From an uncultured Lachnospiraceae bacterium (lineage in GTDB: Bacteria; Bacillota; Clostridia; Lachnospirales; Lachnospiraceae), in NCBI GenBank assembly GCA_947571775.1, contig CANOZK010000017.1:1-46768 (forward strand): a stretch of 46,768 nt of DNA. The letters are read 5' to 3'. Below the pieces are notes generated by a model. It had not been told where the DNA came from, did not search any database, and worked only from the letters and a program-made list of their open reading frames with translations. Shown one piece after another: positions 17,519 to 24,402 of the stretch; the first letter of the stretch is position 1, and the number at the start of each line of letters is the position of its first letter. The position numbers and the translations under genes were made by a program.

Positions 17519-18187
17519 ATGAATGGTCGTATCAAGTCGATTGCCGATGCAGCAACCTATCTTTTTTTACAACAGGGCTACTCCAAAACACAAATAAGTC
17601 ACATTGCAAAAGCCGTTGGTGTCTCGGTCGGTACAATATACCTTGACTTTACCGGAAAAAAAGAGATTCTGCACTTTATTTTGAAATGCACGCTTGAACC
17701 GGATTTTATCAATAGAAATTTTGACAGGCCTATTACCGACAATTTATTTGCAGGATTGGAAAACGATATTGTGTCGATGTTTGAGAAAATAAGTAGTGAT
17801 TTTGCAAAACATCTTTTAGATAATGTGGCAGATTACACTTTGGAAGCGCTTATCTCAGACGCGTTTGATATGCTTTCTCAATATGCCGTGGGCTGTCTGT
17901 TCATCGAGAAGAACCAATTTGACTTTCCATTTTTAGCTGAACATTACAAGCAATATCGCAAAAGATTTCTTGAAACTATGACACAATATATGGGGGCATT
18001 TATTAAACGCGGTACAGTACGCCCGCTGGAACATCTTGAATTGTCCACAACCTTGATTATCGAGATTTTATCATGGTGGGCTATGGATGTACGCTATACT
18101 TCATTTGAAACGCAGGATATCCCTTCCGGCATTGCCAAAGAGCTTTGCTTGGATAATATCCTATCTGCATACCAATGCAAAAATTAG
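17519..18187 (+). CDS. TetR-family transcriptional regulator
   Basis: The 222-residue protein has a TetR N-terminal helix-turn-helix at about residues 10-55 (IADAATYLFLQQGYSKTQISHIAKAVGVSVGTIYLDFTGKKEIL). The C-terminal ligand/dimer domain is divergent, and the inducer is unknown. GGGGAGG precedes the ATG. The gene has its own consensus promoter with an overlapping palindrome, so autoregulation is likely. TetR regulators often control an adjacent transporter; none is intact here, only a fragment downstream. The gene is AT-rich relative to the flanking housekeeping genes. Confidence 0.92.
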   Translation: MNGRIKSIADAATYLFLQQGYSKTQISHIAKAVGVSVGTIYLDFTGKKEILHFILKCTLEPDFINRNFDRPITDNLFAGLENDIVSMFEKISSDFAKHLLDNVADYTLEALISDAFDMLSQYAVGCLFIEKNQFDFPFLAEHYKQYRKRFLETMTQYMGAFIKRGTVRPLEHLELSTTLIIEILSWWAMDVRYTSFETQDIPSGIAKELCLDNILSAYQCKN

Positions 18188-18359
18188 CGGCTGGTTCTGG
18201 GAGCTATAAAGCGAATAATTCCGGCAAACTGAATGTGAATTATGTAGAAGTAACCCGGGATTTATACTTCTTCAACAAGAACGAGAATATCCATCTAACC
18301 CTGCCCGATCAGTTATCATTTGAATTTGAAACCACAACAAAAAACAGTTCTCTTATGTT
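18188..18359 (+). pseudogene. Possible gene fragment downstream of tetR
   Basis: One frame here reads SYKANNSGKLNVNYVEVTRD and continues LYFFNKNENIHLTLPDQLSF. The composition is protein-like with normal codon use, but there is no start of its own: the frame opens inside the tetR 3' end and then runs antisense into the amidohydrolase gene. It may be the remnant of a former TetR-controlled gene. I do not recognise the protein. Confidence 0.3.
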
Positions 18360-19169
18360 TCAAATTAGATTCAGACTGTCTAGTAATCCTAAAACATTCT
18401 CGCCCAACGCCATTTTTTCTGTCGTTTGGTCGGGACTTACAAATTCAATAAGCTGTTTATACAAATAGGGTTCACCATAAGGAGCATCGGAACTGTACAG
18501 ACATTTTTCCGGCAGCTCAACCAATGCCATTTTGGTAGCGATAGAAGCAAATGCCGCTGAGAGGTCTAAATAGACGTTTTCGCGTTCCTTTGCAAATTTG
18601 ATTACCTCTATCCAGTTAGAACCTCCCAAATGCCCGAAGATAACGGGTACCTCCGGGTATTTTTCACATAATGCCATTAACAGCTTAATACCGTTTAATC
18701 TAACCGGATGAAAGGTATGCACCCAAACAGGATATAACCTTGTGTTTCTTATTGCTTGAAATACTATATCCAGTTGCAGAATCTGCTGTTCGTTTCCAGG
18801 AGTAAATTCTCCTATGCCGCACAAAGAATTGGCTGTGATTTGCGTATCTATCCAATCTTGCGTTTCCTTTAAGTTTAACTCTAAGGGAACAGAGCCAAAG
18901 CCCCAAAAACGGTTGGGATATTCTTTTATTGCCATGGTGATTTCTGAAATATTTTCCTTCAATCGTTTGATGTTATCCTCTTTGCCGTTTGCTCCCGCAA
19001 GGATTTTGTATAATGCATTCATCTCCATTTCAAGCTCATTTAAGTTGGCAGCCTTTTCGGGATGTGGTGCAGAACAAAAAACGATTGCCTTGTCTACTCC
19101 CGCAGCGTCCATTTTATCCAACTGCAATTCTGTTGGAAACATGATGTGTTCGTGACTATCAATAACCAT
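18360..19169 (-). CDS. Amidohydrolase-family TIM-barrel protein (amidohydrolase_2 type)
   Basis: The 269-residue metal-dependent hydrolase or decarboxylase is related to the ACMSD/amidohydrolase_2 group. The N-terminal metal motif is IDSHEH (residues 3-8). Later motifs are WVHTFHP, the FGHLGGSNW strand with a metal His, and YSSDAPYGEP with the conserved Asp. Substrate unknown. AAGGAGG lies 6 nt before the ATG. It is divergent from the HxlR-family gene and shares with the iron-sulfur flavoprotein gene an upstream GTGCGTACTT element, suggesting common control. Confidence 0.82.
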   Translation of the reverse strand: MVIDSHEHIMFPTELQLDKMDAAGVDKAIVFCSAPHPEKAANLNELEMEMNALYKILAGANGKEDNIKRLKENISEITMAIKEYPNRFWGFGSVPLELNLKETQDWIDTQITANSLCGIGEFTPGNEQQILQLDIVFQAIRNTRLYPVWVHTFHPVRLNGIKLLMALCEKYPEVPVIFGHLGGSNWIEVIKFAKERENVYLDLSAAFASIATKMALVELPEKCLYSSDAPYGEPYLYKQLIEFVSPDQTTEKMALGENVLGLLDSLNLI

Positions 19170-19226
19170 ATTTACGCCTCCTTGACATGTTTGATATAAT
19201 TAAGATAGCACTAATAAAGGTTAAAG

Positions 19227-19244
19227 TTAAGTACGCACTTTTTT
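19227..19244. promoter_or_regulatory. Shared AAGTACGCACTT-type element, copy 1
   Basis: AAGTACGCACTTTTTT (19229-19244) lies between the divergent amidohydrolase and hxlR-type genes. Its core AAGTACGCACTT is nearly palindromic. The same AAGTACGCAC core followed by a T run occurs upstream of the flavoprotein gene in the same orientation. Confidence 0.5.
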
Positions 19245-19290
19245 GAAATAAAGTATCTTTTTTGACACTGTAATAAGGAAAGGATAAAAT

Positions 19291-19635
19291 ATGGCGAAAT
19301 CACAAGCAGTTGATAACCAATGCCCTATTGAAGCCGGGTTAAATATTCTAAGCAGAAAATGGAAGTTAAAAATACTATGGCTTTTATCAAGTAGAACACT
19401 TCGATTTAATGAATTGCAGCGGCTTTTAGGAAGCATTACTACAAAGACATTGACGCAGCAACTCCGGGAATTAGAAGAACAGGAAATCATTACCCGAAAA
19501 GTATTCCCGGAAGTTCCGCCCAAAGTTGAATATTCATTAAGTGAAATTGGAGCCACTCTCAAACCAATCTTATCTCAGCTATGCGATTGGGGCAAAGCAT
19601 ACCATTCTTATCAAAAGCATGAAAAGAACATTTAA
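19291..19635 (+). CDS. HxlR-family winged-helix regulator
   Basis: The 114-residue MarR/HxlR-type regulator shows the family hallmarks: CPIEAGLNILSRKWKLKIL, then RFNELQRLLGSITTKTLTQQ and LEEQEIITRKVFPEVPPKVE, then YSLSEIGATL. Cys11 sits at the position of the redox/electrophile-sensing Cys of YodB/HypR-type members, so sensing of reactive species is plausible. AAGGAAAGGA precedes the ATG. It sits between two metabolic genes that share a candidate operator and is the obvious candidate regulator of both. Confidence 0.92.
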   Translation: MAKSQAVDNQCPIEAGLNILSRKWKLKILWLLSSRTLRFNELQRLLGSITTKTLTQQLRELEEQEIITRKVFPEVPPKVEYSLSEIGATLKPILSQLCDWGKAYHSYQKHEKNI

Positions 19636-19691
19636 TTTCTTCGCTATTGGACAGCCAAAAGAGACAGACTCTTTAGACTGCCGCGCCTTGA

Positions 19692-20342
19692 TCACTTACA
19701 TAACAGGGCTAATTTCTCCCCCATTTTAAAGGCGTTTTGACAGTCTATCGGAAATTGCTTTTCTTTAATTTGCGCCTTATGTTCTGCATTGAAATTTGAT
19801 GCCGCATATTTTGAATAATCATCAAACTGGTAATTATCTGCCGAAATCATATATTCAGAATGTCCATTTAAAAGTTGTAAATAGTTTTTGTTATTCTCAA
19901 AAATATATGGATAACCAGACGACTCTATCATCTCATGTGGCAAACCCATAGTATAAATAAATCCGGTCTGTATTGTGCCTGTAAAATTTGTGCGCTCTGC
20001 TGAATCATAAGAAAGATTTGCAAATATTAACCGCTCAATAAACGATTTCACTTCTCCGGTAATACTGCCTAAATAAATAGGAGAACCCAATATTAAAATA
20101 TCACTTGATAGTACGTTCTTTAATATTTGTGTCAAATCGTCTTTCATTACACAAAGTCCGTTAACGTTGCTTGTTTTTCTCTTACAAGCAAAACAACTGC
20201 AACAACCTTTAAAATTCAAATCACAAAGGTGAAGCAGTTGTGTTTCTGAGCCAATCGAAGCGGCTCCCTCAAGGGCTTTTCTTAAAAGAGTAGCGGTATT
20301 CCAGTCTTTTCTTGGACTTCCGTTAATTGCCAATGCCTTCAT
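19692..20342 (-). CDS. Iron-sulfur flavoprotein / NAD(P)H-dependent FMN reductase family
   Basis: The 216-residue flavodoxin-fold protein has an FMN loop NGSPRKDWNTATLL (residues 8-20), a Cys cluster C47, C48, C50, C53 and C64 in KGCCSCFACK and following, and GSPIYLGSITGEVKSFIERL. The Cx2Cx2C plus distal Cys layout matches archaeal/clostridial iron-sulfur flavoproteins that reduce oxygen, peroxide or quinone-like compounds. GAGAGGAA precedes the ATG. It is convergent with the hxlR-type gene and carries that cluster's shared upstream element. Confidence 0.88.
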   Translation of the reverse strand: MKALAINGSPRKDWNTATLLRKALEGAASIGSETQLLHLCDLNFKGCCSCFACKRKTSNVNGLCVMKDDLTQILKNVLSSDILILGSPIYLGSITGEVKSFIERLIFANLSYDSAERTNFTGTIQTGFIYTMGLPHEMIESSGYPYIFENNKNYLQLLNGHSEYMISADNYQFDDYSKYAASNFNAEHKAQIKEKQFPIDCQNAFKMGEKLALLCK

Positions 20343-20391
20343 ACTAAATTTCCTCTCTATAATACATACAAAATTTTTTTGCTATAATTCA

Positions 20392-20420
20392 AGTATAACT
20401 TTAAGTACACAAAAATACAA
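20392..20420 (-). promoter_or_regulatory. Candidate promoter of the iron-sulfur flavoprotein gene
   Basis: On the minus strand, TTGTAT (20415-20420), a 17-nt spacer and TATACT (20392-20397) lie about 50 nt before the start. The -35 is weak, which would suit a regulated promoter. Confidence 0.5.
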
Positions 20421-20434
20421 GTACGCACGTTTTT
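20403..20434. promoter_or_regulatory. Shared AAGTACGCAC element, copy 2, with a second half-copy
   Basis: AAGTACGCACGTTTTT (20419-20434) abuts the -35, and AAGTACAC (20403-20410) lies in the spacer. The two copies are 16 bp apart in direct orientation and would place a regulator across the promoter. Confidence 0.5.
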
Positions 20435-20443
20435 GTTTCCTAA

Positions 20444-20599
20444 AATGGTGAGATTTCTCCACATGACATGGCTCTTATCTGTATCTTGAAAGAAACCAAA
20501 AATTTGAATCAGTATTTTTCTAAATACGAGAGTGATAAATTGAAAGTCCGGTTAAAAGAACTGAAAAAGAATCCTCAAAGCAAGCAACTGGCAGCTTAG
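20444..20599 (+). pseudogene. C-terminal gene remnant (possibly GPP34-like)
   Basis: The frame encodes NGEISPHDMALICILKETKN and continues to KVRLKELKKNPQSKQLAA before a TAG at 20597. It opens right after a stop and has no ribosome site, so it looks like the 3' end of a lost gene. The pattern (G-x-I-S-P, a hydrophobic helix, YFSKYE, then a basic KxRLKEL helix) resembles C-termini of bacterial GPP34/GOLPH3-family proteins, but the match is from memory and weak. Confidence 0.4.
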
Positions 20600-20634
20600 G
20601 AGAAAGAATGCAAAGCTTATCACTTTATAAGAAA

Positions 20635-20674
20635 CACCGCCTTTCTGATTTTTCATTTTACCAGAAAAGCGGTG
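20635..20674 (-). terminator. Terminator of the amino acid ABC operon
   Basis: CACCGC (20635-20640) with TTTCTG (20642-20647) pairs with CAGAAA (20662-20667) and GCGGTG (20669-20674). On the minus strand the stem is followed by TTTCTTATAA. It lies 19 nt past the ATPase gene stop. Confidence 0.75.
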
Positions 20675-20692
20675 ATACGTATAGATATTACA

Positions 20693-21451
20693 TTACTCGT
20701 CTTTGCTTTCAAACGTGAAGGTATTTAAGAATTTCTGCGCCCGCTTGGTCTTTGGACAGTTAAAAAACGCTTCCGGCGCATCCATCTCCACGATTTCCCC
20801 ACCGTCCAAAAAGACCACCTGATCGGCTACCGCCCTGGCAAACTGCATTTCATGGGTGACAATGACCATCGTTGAGCCGCCCTTTGCCAGCTCTAACATG
20901 ACATCCAGCACCTCCCGCACCATCTCCGGGTCCAGCGCCGCGGTCACCTCGTCAAACAGCATGATCTCCGGCTTCATAATCAAAGCCCTTACAATAGCCA
21001 CCCGCTGCTTCTGCCCGCCGGAAAGCTGCCGGGGATAGACGTCTTTTTTATCCAGAAGGCCGACCCGCTCCAGAAGCTTCTTTGCCTCTTCCTCTGCTTC
21101 CTGGCGGTTTCTTTTCTGCACTTTCAGAGGTCCGAGCAGGACATTGTCTATGACCGTCATATGGGGAAACAGCTCATAGCTTTGGAATACCATGCCGATT
21201 TTCTGGCGCACTTCACTCCATTTTGTCTTATCGCCGCTGATTACCTGGCCGTCCAGCAGGATTTCCCCGGACTGGATCGATTCCAGCCCGTTCATACACC
21301 GCAGAAACGTACTTTTTCCGCAGCCGGAAGGGCCGATCAGAACCAGCACCTCGCCTTTGTGTACATCCAGGGATACGTCCTTTAAGACAGGCCCGTTTCC
21401 ATAATCTTTCCGAAGATGATGGATTTCCAGCAGTTTTTCATTCTTTTCCAA
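20693..21451 (-). CDS. Polar amino acid ABC transporter, ATP-binding protein (GlnQ type)
   Basis: This ATPase subunit has Walker A GPSGCGKST, the Q-loop (MVFQSYELFPHMTV), signature LSGGQKQRVAIVRAL, Walker B IMLFDEVTAALDP and the switch His in VTHEMQ. Sequence style is that of the GlnQ/HisP/TcyC family. I prefer the TTG start at 21451, which has AGGAGG 8 nt upstream; a GTG at 21460 sits directly against that site. It is the last gene of the operon after two permeases. The substrate (glutamine, cystine, histidine or similar) cannot be read from the ATPase. Confidence 0.95.
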   Translation of the reverse strand: MEKNEKLLEIHHLRKDYGNGPVLKDVSLDVHKGEVLVLIGPSGCGKSTFLRCMNGLESIQSGEILLDGQVISGDKTKWSEVRQKIGMVFQSYELFPHMTVIDNVLLGPLKVQKRNRQEAEEEAKKLLERVGLLDKKDVYPRQLSGGQKQRVAIVRALIMKPEIMLFDEVTAALDPEMVREVLDVMLELAKGGSTMVIVTHEMQFARAVADQVVFLDGGEIVEMDAPEAFFNCPKTKRAQKFLNTFTFESKDE

Positions 21452-21463
21452 TCGTGCCACCTC

Positions 21464-22141
21464 CTAATTCTTCCATTTCTTTTCCAACCACGTCGCCAGC
21501 AGGGATATGGGCCAGCACGCCAGGAAATACAGGAAAAAGACCGTTCCATAAATCCAGAGCGCAGAGTCCGGCACCGTATACCGGTTCGCCTCGATAATCT
21601 GCTGCGCGACTTTGAGTACTTCCACCACGCCAATCAATACAATCAGAGAAGTGGTCTTGATCATCCTCGTGGTCAGGTTGATAGCCAGCGGAATCAGCCT
21701 TCTCAACGTCTGCGGGATGATGATATAGCGATAAATCTGTATGTTTTCCAATCCCAGCGCCGCGCCGCTCTCATACTGATGCTTGGGAATGGAAATCAGC
21801 GCGCCACGCACCAGATCCCCCATCTCCGCGGTTCCCCAGAGGGTAAATACAACAACTGCCGAAACTTGCCCGGACAACTGGACACCAAAAGTCTTTGTGG
21901 CTCCGAAATATACCAGAAATAATAATACAAGCTGAGGCATAATCCGGATAAATTCCAGATATACTTTTGTAATACACCGGGTAATGGGGTTTTTCAGAGT
22001 CATCACCATTCCCAGCAGAATTCCCAGAAAGATGGAGAGCACCACCGATATCAGGGATATTTTTATGGTAATCCATAAGCCTCCCAGCAGACGGATGAAA
22101 TTGTTGCCCATAAACAATACCCTAATTCCCAAATCCTGCAT
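21464..22141 (-). CDS. Polar amino acid ABC transporter, permease (HisM/GlnP type)
   Basis: The 225-residue inner-membrane permease has about five hydrophobic spans. The cytoplasmic EAA coupling loop reads ESGAALGLENIQIYRYIIIPQ. The N-terminal pattern FIRLLGGLWITIKISLISVV is typical of the His/Glu/Gln/Arg/opine family. AAGGAGG precedes the ATG with 7-nt spacing. It overlaps the other permease gene by 20 nt, so the two are translationally coupled and probably form the heterodimeric channel. Confidence 0.94.
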   Translation of the reverse strand: MQDLGIRVLFMGNNFIRLLGGLWITIKISLISVVLSIFLGILLGMVMTLKNPITRCITKVYLEFIRIMPQLVLLFLVYFGATKTFGVQLSGQVSAVVVFTLWGTAEMGDLVRGALISIPKHQYESGAALGLENIQIYRYIIIPQTLRRLIPLAINLTTRMIKTTSLIVLIGVVEVLKVAQQIIEANRYTVPDSALWIYGTVFFLYFLACWPISLLATWLEKKWKN

Positions 22142-22781
22142 AGCGGAGCCTCCTTTCCAGCCACGCCGCCGCTAAGGATATGGGCAGCAGCAAAATCAAA
22201 TAGGCAATCACCAGCATCAGAAGGGCTTCGTCGGTCTGATAATACAAGCCAATCAAGTCTTTCGCCACATACATCAGATCCGCCAGCGCCACCGCGCTGA
22301 ACACAGAAGTTTCTTTTATCAAAAAAATCACATTGGCACAGAGTGCCGGAACCGATATCGACAATGCCTGGGGAAAAATAATATACCGCATCACCTGCGC
22401 ATGGCTTAAACCAATAGCCAGCCCGGATTCCATCTGGCTATTCTCAATGGCCTCCAGACCGCTGCGGAATGCCTCCGCCATATAGCTTCCCCCCAGGAAA
22501 CTAAGCCCGATCACCGCGCAGCCCTCAGAACTGATCATAATTCCGATTTTTGGCAGGCCAAAATACAGGAAAAACAACTGCACGAGCAGAGGGGTATTCC
22601 TGGATAATTCTATGTATACAGAAACTATCCTTTTTAACACAGGTATCTTATAATACTGGACCAGGGAACAGACTAGCCCAATTATCAGGGAAAACAGAAT
22701 TCCCGCCGCGCCCAGACCAAGCGTCAGCTTCGCCGCCTCCACATACAAATGGGCATATTCACTCATAAATCCCGTATCCAA
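22122..22781 (-). CDS. Polar amino acid ABC transporter, permease
   Basis: The second permease has 219 aa, several membrane spans and the coupling loop ESGLAIGLSHAQVMRYIIFPQAL. The likely start is TTG at 22781, with AAAGGA about 9 nt upstream; an ATG five codons in lacks a good ribosome site. It is the first gene of the operon, just behind a consensus promoter and palindromic operator. No solute-binding protein gene lies beside the operon within the window, which is unusual for this family; it may be encoded elsewhere. Confidence 0.93.
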   Translation of the reverse strand: MDTGFMSEYAHLYVEAAKLTLGLGAAGILFSLIIGLVCSLVQYYKIPVLKRIVSVYIELSRNTPLLVQLFFLYFGLPKIGIMISSEGCAVIGLSFLGGSYMAEAFRSGLEAIENSQMESGLAIGLSHAQVMRYIIFPQALSISVPALCANVIFLIKETSVFSAVALADLMYVAKDLIGLYYQTDEALLMLVIAYLILLLPISLAAAWLERRLRYAGFGN

Positions 22782-22809
22782 ATCCTCACATCCTTTCTGA
22801 ATTTCATTT

Positions 22810-22826
22810 CCTATTAAATTAATAGG
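22810..22826. promoter_or_regulatory. Perfect palindromic operator of the ABC operon
   Basis: CCTATTAAATTAATAGG is a perfect inverted repeat around a central A. It starts directly after the -10 hexamer and covers the expected transcription start, the position of a repressor site. The shape recalls Rrf2-family sites such as those of CymR, but the regulator cannot be assigned from sequence. Confidence 0.65.
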
Positions 22827-22855
22827 ATTATATTATTGAACGCCTTTTTTGTCAA
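22827..22855 (-). promoter_or_regulatory. Consensus sigma-A promoter of the ABC operon
   Basis: On the minus strand, TTGACA (22850-22855), a 17-nt spacer and TATAAT (22827-22832) match the consensus at both hexamers. The -35 overlaps the stop codon of the preceding MoxR-type gene. Confidence 0.85.
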
Positions 22856-24351
22856 CTCTTTTCGATCATGCCTTCCACCTGCTGCCGCAATTCCTCCTCC
22901 CGGCGGCTCAAAAGCAGCTCCCTGCTCTGTTGGGAAAAGGCTTCCTGCGGATGCTCGGTCAGAAAACGGCTGCACGCCGGATGGAGGGTGAGCGCTGCGG
23001 TAAAATACTGCTTCGCCGCCCCCACAGCAGCCGAATCCAGCAGCTTATACGCCCTTTGTATCTGCGCTCCGATCTGTGCCGTCAGACTTTCCCGAAACCG
23101 AATTCTGGTATCCAGCAGGTTCTCTCGGATATCTTGCGCCGTCTGTATTTTTTGGCCATGCGCCCGCTCCAGATCCTGTTTCCATTCTTCCAGGAAGCGA
23201 AGAAGAGCCTCCTCCTCCAACACTTCCTCCAGTTTCGCCAGATCATGTTCTTCTTTTACCCGCAAAGCCTTCTGCCGACGGTCAATCTCCTGTTCGATGT
23301 CCTGGGACTGGCAGCACGTCCGTCCTCTTAGAAAGGCTTCTGTGCCCTGACAAATCTGTCTGGTCAGGCGGTCATCCTGCGCCCACGCATCTGCCCGATC
23401 CGTCACCTGCGCCGCCAATACCGCAGCAACCGCCATACATTCCCCAGCCCCGGCCGTCTTGAGTCTCTGCCGGTTCTTGTGCGAAACCGCCGGATAATTC
23501 TCCTGGTATTCCCGTTCATAATGATGAAACAGCTCATAAAACAAGAAAAATTCCCGCGCAATGGCCGCAGAGTGTACATACTGCGAAATCAGATGCTCGG
23601 TGACCGCCTCCCCCATCTCCTCATAAACATAGAGAATACAGGATAAATCCTCCCATCCTCTGGCCGTGACAAAGGAACGCTCCAATTTCGTCTGCTCCGT
23701 CTGGTAAAAAGAATGGGGATATACGGTCAGAAACGTGAGCACAGAGCCATGGACGCTGCTGACCGCCGCATAGCTGCGCCAGATCTCCAAATCCGCCTCA
23801 ATGTTCATGTATTTTACCCGATCCAGCGTGACCATATCCATTTCCCGTACAGATTTATTATATTCGGGAGGGTTCCCCGCGCCCACTATCAACCAGCCGC
23901 CGGGAATGGGATGACTGCCAAAAGTTTTGTTTTGCAAAAGCTGCAGCATCACCGGCGCCAGCGTTTCCGACACACAATTGATCTCATCAAGGAACAAAAT
24001 TCCGGTTTTTTGCCCGGTCGTTTCCATGGCATCGTAGATGGAAGCCACGATCTCGCTCATGGTATACTCGGTCACAGAAAACAGCTTTCCGTCATACTCT
24101 TTTTCTTTTAAGACAGGCAGACCAATGGCGCTTTGGCGGGTATGGTGAGTCATGGTATAAGCCACAAGTCCCACCTGCTCTTCTTTGGCAATCTGCGCCA
24201 TAATCGCCGTCTTGCCGATGCCAGGAGGTCCGATCAGCAGAATGGGCCGCTGTTTTTCCACCGGAATCTGATAGCCAGAGCCATCGGGTTTCTTTCTCGT
24301 ATACGCCCGCAGCGTCCGCTTAATCTCCTCTTTTGCTTCTTGAATATTCAT
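22852..24351 (-). CDS. MoxR-type AAA+ ATPase
   Basis: The 499-residue AAA+ protein has Walker A GPPGIGKT (residues 41-48), Walker B GILFLDEIN (D122, E123) and a sensor region GGWLIVGAGNPPEYN. A long C-terminal part (from about 290) is rich in Glu/Arg/Gln helices. MoxR ATPases act as chaperones with VWA proteins to activate or assemble partners. The VWA gene lies directly upstream (51 nt), which supports the pairing. The ATG at 24351 is chosen because GGGGGAGG lies just upstream; a start at 24372 would include that site. No partner enzyme is identified. Confidence 0.9.
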   Translation of the reverse strand: MNIQEAKEEIKRTLRAYTRKKPDGSGYQIPVEKQRPILLIGPPGIGKTAIMAQIAKEEQVGLVAYTMTHHTRQSAIGLPVLKEKEYDGKLFSVTEYTMSEIVASIYDAMETTGQKTGILFLDEINCVSETLAPVMLQLLQNKTFGSHPIPGGWLIVGAGNPPEYNKSVREMDMVTLDRVKYMNIEADLEIWRSYAAVSSVHGSVLTFLTVYPHSFYQTEQTKLERSFVTARGWEDLSCILYVYEEMGEAVTEHLISQYVHSAAIAREFFLFYELFHHYEREYQENYPAVSHKNRQRLKTAGAGECMAVAAVLAAQVTDRADAWAQDDRLTRQICQGTEAFLRGRTCCQSQDIEQEIDRRQKALRVKEEHDLAKLEEVLEEEALLRFLEEWKQDLERAHGQKIQTAQDIRENLLDTRIRFRESLTAQIGAQIQRAYKLLDSAAVGAAKQYFTAALTLHPACSRFLTEHPQEAFSQQSRELLLSRREEELRQQVEGMIEKS

Positions 24352-24402
24352 CCTTTCCTCCCCCTGACACACTTGCTGCGTCGTCCAGGCAGATTTGGAA
24401 GT

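Noticed and set aside
19262..19290. TTGACA-17-TAAAAT before the HxlR gene
   Set aside because: The -10 touches the start codon, so the transcript would lack the clear ribosome site AAGGAAAGGA; probably chance in AT-rich DNA.
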